This document shows, piece by piece, positions 36,901-47,000 of a stretch of 64,000 nucleotides of DNA. The position numbers and the translations under genes are program-made. Each line of letters opens with the position of its first letter. The stretch's first letter is position 1. The DNA is taken from positions 4,827,188 through 4,891,187 of the forward strand of contig NC_083642.1 in the NCBI RefSeq assembly GCF_963576545.1, read 5' to 3'. The stretch comes from Limanda limanda. Taxonomy: Eukaryota > Chordata > Actinopteri > Pleuronectiformes > Pleuronectidae. The notes beneath the pieces were generated by a model that was given only the letters and a program-made list of their open reading frames with translations, made no database searches and was not told the origin of the DNA.

Positions 36901-37170
36901 CAAAACAGCGCAGTGTGGTGCAACACTGAGGGAACTCATTAGAGGAGTGCAGCGAGGGAGGAAACCACAGGATGCTCTGCAACATGTCATCGGGGGTGTT
37001 GTGAGTGTTATTACACAATCACAATTTGATAGCTCGTGCACAATTGCTTTATTAATTTTGAGAGATAAACTCACAGGAAGGAGGACGTAAACGAGGGAAA
37101 AGCTTTGCTGCAGCGGGAAGAATCAGACTTCTATTGATGTGTTCTCAGATTTCATATTTCCAAGGAAGGA
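33962..37170. other. Spacer downstream of slc26a9
   Basis: Contains the slc26a9 3' UTR, a GT/GA microsatellite (34862-34910) and a poly-C run (35761-35776). The part 35.78-36.35 kb is complex, repeat-free sequence that could be conserved non-coding DNA, but this cannot be judged from one genome. No gene is supported. Confidence 0.5.
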
Positions 37171-37174
37171 TTGT

Positions 37175-37259
37175 CCTGTGGTGGTTAGTGTTGTGGCCTC
37201 ACAGGTTGCTGGTTTGAATCTCCACGTGTCTCTGTGGGTTATTCTCCAGCTTCCTCTCA
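37175..37259 (+). repeat. 5' half of the GGATGGATGG-type repeat, interrupted by a hAT element
   Basis: GTGGTTAGTGTTGTGGCCTC, GGTTTGAATCTCC and CTCCAGCTTCCTCTCAGTCC match the front of the common fish repeat. The copy resumes after the hAT element at 38451 with GCATGCAGACTGTGG, as the family consensus predicts after CAGTCCA. So the hAT element inserted into this older repeat. Confidence 0.6.
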
Positions 37260-37962
37260 GTCCAGAGTAGGGTTGCAAAATTCCAGGAATATTCAAAGTT
37301 GGAAACTGTCCATGGGAATTAATAGTCCAGGCAAAGTAGCGTTTTACATCCGACTAATTGTAAAAGAATTTTTTTCAGCATAGATCATTTCTATGAGGTG
37401 TCCAGAACAACAGACTAAAAGTCCTAAGAAATCCTAGTTGAGGAAATATGTTTAATTCTCATCAATGTGTGCCAATAAGGCCCGGCAACAATACACCCCA
37501 AAAAGACTATTTTTTTCCTTTACTCCAATCAAAATAAAACTTTACACAATGAAAATAACCATGAAACGTAACATTTTTTGTATTACAAGTTTCTTTTGAA
37601 ATGAATTTGACAAGCACATGAGCTCCACACTTATTGAATATGTATTACAAATACATACATAAATTCATTTTCAAAGAAACTTGTAATACAAAAAATGTTA
37701 CGGTTCATGGTTACTTTCATTGTGTAAAGTTTCATTTTGATAGGAGTAAAGGAAAAAAATAGTCTTTTTGGGGTGTATTGTTGCCGGGCCTTATATGCAC
37801 ACATTGATGAGAATTAAAAATATTTCCTCAACTAGGATTTCTTAGGACTTTTAGTATGTTGTTCTGGACACCTCATAGAAATAATCTATGCTGAAAAAAA
37901 TTCTTTTACAATTACTTCTATTTTTGGCTCCAAAATGGGCTACTTTGCCTGGACTATAATGG

Positions 37963-38035
37963 GAATTAACGGGAATATACGGGAATTAACGGGAATTAAC
38001 GGGAATTAACGGGAATAAACGGGAATAAACTGGAA
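37963..38035 (+). repeat. GGGAATTAAC tandem repeat inside the hAT element
   Basis: About seven 10-bp units alternating GGGAATTAAC, GGGAATATAC and GGGAATAAAC. It is part of the transposon, next to the right arm of its fold-back. Confidence 0.9.
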
Positions 38036-38072
38036 ATGTTGTAGGTAATTTATACTAACTGTATTTACCTTG

Positions 38073-38281
38073 TCATATACAGACATAAATATAAACATTT
38101 TGTTTTGTCATAGGCTGATTTGAGCCCTGAGGAAACTTTGGGCACTTGACTAAATGCTTCTGCATCTTAGTGTCATTCTTAACATAGGTCTTTGCACAGT
38201 ATTTGCAAATGTACACAGCCTTTCCTTCTACATTGGATGGGCTGAAATGTCTCCACACATGAGATAGTGCACGTGGCATTG
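38073..38281 (-). pseudogene. BED-type zinc-finger fragment of a hAT transposase
   Basis: The open frame reads MPRALSHVWRHFSPSNVEGK, then a Cys-x2-Cys pair (CKYC) and a His-x4-Cys pair (HLVKC), the spacing of a BED zinc finger. BED fingers are the usual DNA-binding start of hAT transposases. No DDE catalytic region or dimerisation domain follows within the element, so this is a leftover exon, not a working transposase. Confidence 0.75.
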
Positions 38282-38450
38282 TTCTGTAGAATAAGATGAG
38301 AAAAAAGTTTGTAAACAAAAACACTAATGCAGTGCCAGAGATATAAAGAGTTAGCCAAACAATTGGAATCGTCTGTAAACATCTTTTACAATTGATGGAT
38401 AAATTAATGGCAATAGGCACTTTCTGCCCCTTTGCAACCCTAGTCCAGAG

Positions 38451-41400
38451 GCATGCAGACTGTGGAGCTCGTGCACAGCCCTGGGCCCGGTGCACGTTGG
38501 CTGTGAACGACCTCTTGAAAACAGCTCCTCTGCAGCTTCGTGCTCACACACTGACAAACACCATTAAAGTCCCACTTGAAGAAGAGAGACTTTGGGAACA
38601 GAGACCAGCTGAGTCTGACTGTCTTCAATCGCTTTAAGATTGCGCCGGCAGACACCATTAGTTAAATTAACCTCTGCTTCAGAGTCATTAGCACAAACAT
38701 TAGCAAACTAACTTTTCTGAGAGCTCTACATGAAAGAGGCCCACAGAGGTTTCCACTCATTAACCTCCAAACACACGACGATAAGAGAGGGAGAGAGAGA
38801 GAATAAGGGAGAGATGGAGAAAAGACAAAACTCCTGGACTTGACTCTCAGTGGAAAACGTTCCTCAGACATGTTTGTTTGCTCTGTTGTTGTGAGTCGTC
38901 CCCTGAGGATTCGCTGCTGGTCTCTGGTGCAGAGGAAACTCACCTGTTTGAAGCTCACAGGAGAAATCTGCAGGCTTTTATCTCCACAGATAGGAAATCA
39001 AACAGACAGATTTCTTTTTACAGATTTTTGCTTTAACTCTCATCGTCACCAGGGGAATTTAACCGTGGTTGTGTGTCTGGTTTATTAACTATTTTTAATT
39101 AAGAGCTCAGAGTCATTGGCTGCGTGGAGATTGTGAAACAAAATGATAAAACAGGATGAGTCCTCTCTCTTCTTCTGGTCTTCAGGTATTTCCATGTATG
39201 TTGCAGTATTTACCTTCATCCTCACCTGCATTTTTACTTTTCGTAGAAGAGTCCGAAACAAAAAAGATTTAAAACGTAAAACTATATTTCTAAGTGAGGT
39301 TGCATCGGAGAAACCAAACGTTACTGAGAAGAAACCTGAACGTGTTTTCAATAGTAACGTATTTTAACACACGTGTTGCACATTGACGTTCATGCAGGTG
39401 CCCGAGACATTACACTTGTGTCTTTGGGCATTTAGGAGTATGAAGCGCTTTCCTGTTATGTGATGAGACAAGGTGTAAATGTTCATTATCACATTAACAA
39501 CAGCACTTAATTCTTCCACCAAGGCCCGACAGTCCCTTTAAATTAATAGAAGCTGCGCCAAATTTCACACATTCATCGACATCAGTGCCTTTTAAGTTTT
39601 TTTTTAATGAATTCCATGAATTATTACCTAGAAAATGATGAAAATGTTGACAAAGGTCGTATCTCTGACCCACGTCTCATCCTCAGATCCAGGTTTCATG
39701 CTAGTTTTTGTGTAACATTGCTTAAACACATTAAATCTAATAGCAATAGTTCCTGCCGCATTTCCTCCAGCTGAAATAATCACGTCTCCTCTCTTTTTTT
39801 GAATAATACATTTTACTGCTCTCTCTCTGTCTCTTTCAGCTTTTTACAATATATCATCCACACAATGATCCCCTCACATAATCCTCTGCTATTACAGCTC
39901 ACAGGTTCATCATTGCCATTTAAACTCGCTCTTTAATCGAACCATTAAAGCAAAAGTATCACTCCACTCTTGTTGATTGTCTGCTGTAACGACCTGAGCC
40001 GAACAGAGGAGGGCACTGTGGCTTTGTCCCTGAACCCCCACACCCCCCCCCCCCAGAACCGCTCTTGTCTGATCAACCACCGAAAACTTTGAAGAAGTCT
40101 CCGATTCCCCCGAAGGATACCATGAAAGACAAAGTTGTGAAAGCAGGAGCTGAGGCGATTAAAATAAAAGGAAAAAAAAAAGAGAAGTCTGACTTTAAAA
40201 GAGCTGGTGTTGTGATCTTGTTTCCTGTGATCCATATGTATTGAGCAAACGGAGAGTGATGGCTGAGCCGGGGCCGCGGCGCCTCAGTGGCCCTGCAGAT
40301 GAATGAAGATGCAAATGGAGGGAGGGGGAAGTTAAAGCCTTCAGTGGCACTAAGCACCCCCCCGAGAGGCCGCGGTGCAGAACACTCAGCCTCAGCACAC
40401 GGAGGACGCGGCCCCTCCGTCTGAGGGTCCCCTCGGCACGCATCACCTCCCGTCCATCTACATCCTCATCCAGACGAACACTTGACTCCTCATGCCGAGC
40501 GCCGCCAATGACAACAGACAGATGTGGCCTCCTCGGAGAGCAGGGTTTGATAAGCTGCTCTGCAAACGGTTAAATAACCCAAAGAAACCACCCCGGTAAA
40601 AAGAAGGGAAGGAAAAAGGCCTATTTTACATGAGAATGGAAATGCCTGGAAACCATATCCTCACACGTCTGGCTGTAAATGTCAATTTCATGTCTTGCTC
40701 TATTCATCCATGACGTCTGTGATTGCTTCGACCCTTTTGCATGAGAATGGCCCGAAATGAACATTTGCCTATTCTGGCGCTCAGTGAATGAAATGCATCT
40801 TAAAGGACCAGGTTGTATCACGTGAGATGAGATTGTTCACTGTGCTGTGAAGTCCAGAAGTTACACGTTGCACCTAAACAGGCCGGAGGTGCTTTCTGCA
40901 GTTTCCCTCACCCGCTACCAGAGAAGCTTCCTGGTCGGGACCTGGGCGACGCTGAGGAGTGTCACCTCCATGATGCAGGCCCCATGTGGCGCCTTGTTTC
41001 TCTGAGTTATTCATGCAAACGGTACGCTGGCTTTCCTCTCCACTGGTTCCAGGAACACAGGTGAGCCCGCAGCAGGTGAACCTGTCACAGTCGGCACCTG
41101 CAGGATCCTCACAGCGGAGCAGGGGAACCGAAAGGACACGGGAAGTTTTGTCGTGAAGAGTTCTGCCGCCCGGGAGGTTCGCTGATGAAGGTGAAACACA
41201 ATGTAGTCTGAAGACACACGGAGCGAAAAGACTAACTGTTACAACACAACGCTACTATAAATAGATATGACGCTCTGGTAGGGAAAGTTGCTTCCCATCA
41301 AAATAACAGTAAAACAAAAACATACATTTAAAAAGAAAATGCAGATACAAAAACATACCTTTAGCAAAATGATGGTTATTTTTTGTATTTGTCATATAAT

Positions 41401-41520
41401 TAAATTAAAAGGAATATTCAAGACCATTCAGCGATTGAATGACTGTAGAGAAATCTATAATTTCCCATTAAATTTATTTACAAATCAAATTTTATTTATA
41501 AATTTGAATGATTTCAATAC
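38451..41520. other. Spacer without a recognisable gene
   Basis: About 3 kb between the hAT element and the duplicated tail of the death-domain gene. It holds simple tracts (GA-rich near 38.78 kb, poly-C near 40.04 kb) and otherwise unassigned single-copy-looking sequence. Confidence 0.5.
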
Positions 41521-41615
41521 AAATTATTTACTGTAGTTAAATGGTATTTACATTTAGTTTAGAAAAAAATAATATTTGCCAAAAATATTTTATAGTGTAT
41601 GTTTCTGTTTTTATC

Positions 41616-42141
41616 TTAAAGGGACTCTTACCTTTGTTGCATTTTTACACTTTTTTTGGATAAGGTTAAATTGGTATTAATAAGGTAATGACACTCTAAA
41701 ATGCAAGACAGACCCACCAGGAGTAAAAACAAACAATTATTTCACTCTCATAATATTTAGTGAAAACTTCAACCAATAAAATTCTTCGGACCGAAGGATC
41801 TTATTGGCCGACAGACCTGTCTGTTTGCTGCATGGACATGCAGGTTTTCCGTCTGCTTCTTGTGGCGCAAATAAATGGTGCAAATAACCATTGAACTGAA
41901 AAATATATATGTGAATGTAAATGTATATAACTTACCGGTGCTTCTGAATCCGAATCCATTGCTTTGGTAAACAAAAACTCACGTGCGTGCGCGGAGGCAG
42001 TAGGTTGTAAGTCTGCTTGTAAATAAAGTTTCTTCAAAAAAACACCGCGGATGGGAACGAGGGGGTGGGGCATTGGAGGAAGGCGGGATGATTTGAATGT
42101 GCTGTAATTCTCAAATGCAACAAAGGTAAGAGTCCCTTTAA
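41616..42141. mobile_element. piggyBac-like non-autonomous transposon with TTAA target sites
   Basis: The ends are perfect inverted repeats of about 26 bp: AGGGACTCTTACCTTTGTTG at 41620 and its reverse complement ending at 42137. TTAA flanks both sides (41616-41619 and 42138-42141), the target duplication of piggyBac-type elements. The element itself is 518 bp. On the minus strand it holds a CpG-bearing stretch, an ATG (MDSDSEAP) and a GTAAGT donor at about 41935-41960, probably a leftover first exon of the parent transposase gene. Confidence 0.7.
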
Positions 42142-43319
42142 ACGTGTAAAAGAAATAGATTTTCCTTTTGAAAATGAAACGCGATCAAATTGGTTGATGC
42201 ACCAGAGTATTAATAAAAGTGCAAATCCAAAAGAACAATTATCGCAGCCTTACGAAACATCGTCATGTGTCATGTGTCAGATTATTAAAGTCATCATTAC
42301 TTAATAAGTCAAAAATCCAATCCTCGGCCTTTTGTCCTTTCAGATCATTGCTCACGCGGCTTTGCTTTGCATTATAATTTGTTTAAATGTTGATTTATGA
42401 ACTAATTGTCTGTAATTGCTGCTTAGTGCCACAGTTAATCCAGGCTGTCTGCCTCCTGGAGCACATGAGGCCACATTTGTATAATGAAGTAATTAGTTCA
42501 ATTATGACGAAGAAACTGGGAATAGTGTAAGAAACCGTGAACAAGAAGCTAGAAAATACTCAGAGTGTCTTGCTATTGTTCTTATTAAACTTTGTCTCAG
42601 CAGAGTTAACGTGAAAACAGCCTCATGTAAGGAAATGCAAGGAAAAGAGTTGATCTGAATCATCTGAAACAGACATTTGGATTCTGTTCTGACATTTTCT
42701 GAACCTACATGGAGTTTTCTCAGCTCGCTAACAATCCTCGCTTCTACCTCACACCTTTAAAAACAGATACCCAGCTGCGAGTCTTCTATCTGGCTCCTGT
42801 GAGCCGCCAGCAGCTTCCATCACAACCAGCAGCTCTTCCATTGTCTGCCGGCGTTGTCATTGTTATTAGTCTTTTCGGGCGGAGGCATCGGCCAGGCCCC
42901 CGGGAAGCAGGCGGCAGGCTGGATAATTAGTTGTTCTCCGATGCCAGACGGGCACGTTGCCGTCACTTGGAGGGGAAATGGAAAGTGGCATCGCTATCAC
43001 AGTAACACCGGAAACAACCTTTGGTGTGAGGGCCGGGTTCCAGCGCATCTGTCACACCAGTGGTCGTCTTCCCACTGGCAGGACTGGAACGCTCACCGGT
43101 CCAGCTCCACACAGCATGGATAATTACTTTATCGGAAACAGCATTATCACTGTCCTGTTTGTCCTGGTGTGGTGGAATCAATATGATTGAGTTTCTACAT
43201 TGGTTCTTCTGCGGCTCACTGTGGACATCAGAAGTTTAGGCATTTACAAAGAATGCATGTGTTCCTTTACTTTGATTAAAAGCCCTAAACAGATAGTCTG
43301 ACCTCCGAGTAGCTGCAAG

Positions 43320-43493
43320 TTAGCATCTCCAGTCTGGGTTTGGAAAGAAAGATGCCAGTGACCCTGGTTCTGTTGGAGATGAAGAGGAGGATGAAGAGGA
43401 GGATGAAGATGCCGGAGAGCAAGGTGCCACTGAGACCCAGCAGGACGCCGTACAAGACGAGCAGAGCTACGTCCAACTTCAGGTGCTTAGGCA
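43320..43493 (-). pseudogene. Degraded duplicate of the death-domain gene's last exon
   Basis: The minus strand reads LKLDVALLVLYGVLLGLSG, similar to LKGPLDVLLPVLYGVLLGFG in the last exon at 44300-44056. The hydrophobic helix and the RVTG motif after it survive. The splice acceptor and the first third of the exon are missing, and the original TGA has become TGG so the frame runs on. It looks like a broken exon copy, although the hydrophobic part is still open. Confidence 0.7.
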
Positions 43494-44055
43494 TTTTATT
43501 AATTTACCTATTACAACTTTTATTTAATGGATTAGGGTTAGGGTTATAAAAGTAATTTACTGTTTTATTATCTCATTTACGCTTAATTTAGAAATAAATA
43601 AATAAATAATACAATACATTTCTGTTAAATAACTTTTTTTTTTACAGTGTGTGTTACTGGCTTTACGTTAAATGTCAAATCTTCCTGCTGAAAATTAAAC
43701 GCAAGCTCATTGGTTGATGCAGTAGATTATTAAGAAAAGTCATATTAAAAGAGCAAGCATGTACAGCAGCCTTATAGAACATCTGTTTGGTGTCGGTCGA
43801 CAGGCAGAGGTTCCTTCAGGTGGTGAGGGACAGGAACCTGCTCAGATTTGTCATAATTGAGTTCTTATATTGTTTCCTCTGCTGATCACTGTGGAAGTGG
43901 GAAGTTTAGGAAATAAAAACCTTAATAAATAAAAGATAAGGCATGTTTAGTAAATGCCAACTTTTTTTAAATGTCATGTTAAGCCCTGAACTGCCAGTCT
44001 GATCTCCAGGAGCTGCATCCTGCATCCTGCATCTTAGCATCTTAGCATCTTAGCC

Positions 44056-47000
44056 TCAGACCCTGAGCTTGGAGTAAGAGTAAGAGCTGCCAGTGACCCG
44101 GGGGTTGGGGGGGGCGGCGGCTCTGCGGGAGACGTGGAGGGAGATGAGGATGATGGCGGCCCCGGCGAGCAGGCTGCCTCCGAAGCCCAGCAGGACGCCG
44201 TACAGGACGGGCAGGAGCACGTCCAACGGGCCCTTCAGGTAGGGAAGCACAGGAGACACCTCCACCAGCAGGTCCAGGTCCCTCCACGACAGATCCTTCA
44301 CTGAGACACACACACACACACACACAACACAATGACGACAGACACACTTACAATCACACAAGGGCCGTGGGAGCATTCTCTTTGTCAAGTCTTAACTTGA
44401 ATTAAACGCCCGGGAGGATTAAAAAAGAAAAGAAAATGGACAGGTGATAATTACATTTTTGAATTTCAAGGTGTCCTGGGAAATAGTCCTCATGCAGCGA
44501 GAGTGTTGATGTGGAGGAGTAATGAGTTGGAAGCTTGCCCACGGCCACCAAATCTAATCCAGCATCTCATCTAAACACTTAATAGATTCATGGTTCAGTG
44601 AAACATTTGATAATTTGTCATTCAGGCGGCCTCCAGAGGGGCAACCCCGGGAAAATCTCCTCTCCGCTTCAAAAGCCCGAGATTAAGATTCACTCAGTCT
44701 GTTTTCTGTGTGAGACTTTCTCTTTACCTGCTCTCTTTCTTTTGCGACCCGCAGCCCGGGGTCGTTTTGCGTCCGGCTGCACCGACGGGACGTCCAGCGA
44801 CCTCACGTACTTGTGGTAGCCGTCCACGTAGCGCTTCAGGTTGGAGTCTTTGTCCTCGTTGACGTTCGTCCCCACTTCTGTGAGAGCACAAACACAAGCA
44901 GGAGCCGAGGTGAAAGAGGATTTCTCTGTCACTTCAAGAGCTCGGAGCGCTCGTGTGTTCCATCCCATAAAAAAAAAGGTTGTGAATTTGAATTTAATTG
45001 TTGTTTTCTTGCCATGAACATAATTAGTTCTGGCAGGAGAACAACTGTCGTCCTTTAGTTCGGAAATAAAACAAAACCAGCCACTCGAGCTCCGACGTAC
45101 GAGTGGATCTCTTCAGAACTGCAATCAAGTGCAGGGTAATTGCAGCATTCTGCATCCAAACAGCTTTTATTTTCATGCACTCCCCCCTTTCCCCCACGTC
45201 TTATAACTCATCTCTTCCCATCCTCTCCTTGTCCCCTCTTTTCCCTCCAAAGCTGCTGATGAAAGGAGCAGATGGTTTGTTCCGTGGCTGGTGTCGGCTC
45301 CGCTGAGTCCTCTGTCAGATCGGTTACACCTCCCTCTCTCTGAGCTGCACGCACACACCGGACTGCAGACACATGCCAGCGACTGGCAGTGTGAGAAATG
45401 TGCCACTTCTTGAAGTTCCAATTAAAAACAGATCTCAAAGTAATGAGGCGATTACACACTGTGGTTAGTCGTACTGAGGCCTTCTTGACCGAGAATAAAC
45501 CCGATTCCACGTGTACCCGAACCGGGCTTGGTTCCAATTTGCATTTGGAGGAAGGACATGCTGAGATGTTTCCTCCAACAACATTTCACCTTGTCGCGGC
45601 ACCCCCATGCAAAACTGTTGTGTTTAAAAATAGATCCCTGGGCTCCCCTCCCCCCCCGCCTACGCCTGTTTCTCACCAATGGCGATGTCGGTCCTGCCGA
45701 TGTGCATCAAGGCGCGGGAGAGCTTGTCGTAGTAGATCCGCTCGCCGTATCTCAGCAGCCAGGCCGTCAGGGCCGCTTGGCACTTAGCCTCGCTATCTGG
45801 TAAACACACAACATATGGATCTGACACAGACAAGCCGGTGACAGTCAGACAGACACACACCAGGAGGCGGAGATGCACACAGGTCCAAGTGAGCGTCTCC
45901 TCTCTGTTATCTGTCTTCGTCCCCTTGATATCTGCCCTCTAACTTTCAATGACTCTCTGTGAACCCTGTGGGACTAATGTGCCAAAAGGTTTCAGGTGAG
46001 ACATGTTTCAGTACCGACCATCAGAGGAAGACGTGTCTCTCTTGGATCGCGGTTTGATATCCAGCTGGTTCTTCTCCGGTGAGAGGCGCTTGAGATGCTG
46101 GAAGATGTTCTCCTCTGGTAAACACACAACATATGGATCTGACACAGACAGGTCCAAGTGAGCGTCTCCTCTCTGTTATCTGTCTCCTTCCCCTTGATAT
46201 CTGCCCTCTAACTTTCAATGACTCTCTATGAACCCTGTGGGACTAATGTGCCAAAAGTTTCAGGTGAGACATGTTTCAGTACCGACCATCAGAGGAAGAC
46301 GTGTCTCTCTTGGATCGCGGTTTGATGTCCAGCTGGTTCTTCTCCGGTGAGAGGCGCTCGAGATGCTGGAAGATGTTCTCCTCTGGTAAACACAAAACAT
46401 ATGGATCTGACACAGACAGGCCGGTGACAGTCAGACAGACACACACCAGGAGGCGGAGACGCAGACAGGTCCAAGTGAGCGTCTCCTCTCTGTTATCTGT
46501 CTTCGTCCCCTTGATATCTGCCCTCTAACTTTCAATGACTGTCTAGGAACCATGTGGGACTAATGTGCCAAAAGTTTCAGGTGAGACATGTTTCAGTACC
46601 GACCATCAGAGGAAGACGTGTCTCTCTTGGATCGCGGTTTGATATCCAGCTGGTTCTTCTCCGGTGAGAGGCGCTCGAGATGCTGGAAGATGTTCTCCTC
46701 TGGTAAACACAAAACATATGGATCTGACACAGACAGGCCGGTGACAGTCAGACAGACACACACCAGCAGGCGGAGACGCAGACAGGTCCAAGTGAGCGTG
46801 TCCTCTCTGTTATCTGTCTCCTTCCCCTTGATATCTGCCCTCTCACTTTCAATGACTCTCTAGGAACCCTGTGGGACTAATGTGCCAAAAGTTTCAGGTG
46901 AGACTTGTTTCAGTACCGACCATCAGAGGAAGACGTGTCTCTCTTGGATCGCGGTTTGATGTCCAGCTGGTTCTTCTCCGGTGAGAGGCGCTCGAGATGC

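Larger units (their letters stand above)
37260..38450. mobile_element. Non-autonomous hAT-type DNA transposon with 8-bp target duplication
   Basis: The element runs from 37268 (TAGGGTTGCAAAA) to 38442 (TTTGCAACCCTA), with about 12-bp terminal inverted repeats. The 8-bp direct repeat GTCCAGAG flanks it at 37260-37267 and 38443-38450, the target-site length known for hAT elements. Inside are a fold-back with arms of about 295 bp (37319-37617 and 37667-37962), a decanucleotide tandem repeat of GGGAATTAAC type (37963-38035) and a minus-strand BED zinc-finger fragment (38073-38281). Confidence 0.85.
41525..43500 (-). repeat. Distal copy of a tandem segmental duplication of the death-domain gene's 3' end
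   Basis: This region parallels 43550-44300. Shared landmarks: ATTTACTGT with TTTAGTTTAGAAA (41528-41570) versus ATTTACTGT with TTTAGAAAT (43556-43597); GGTTGATGCA (42190s versus 43712); GCAGCCTTA with GAACATC or AAACATC (42246 versus 43768); TCACTGTGG with AGAAGTTTAGG or GGAAGTTTAGG (43217 versus 43888); then the terminal-exon homology. The distal copy has gained a TTAA element and about 0.8 kb of other sequence. Confidence 0.7.

Noticed and set aside
37175..37259. tRNA-like sequence (GGTTTGAATCTCC)
   Set aside because: No complete cloverleaf; it matches the head of a common interspersed repeat.
41801..42073. 90-codon minus-strand open frame as a host gene
   Set aside because: It lies wholly inside the TTAA-flanked transposon; only its MDSDSEAP start next to a donor site looks exon-like.
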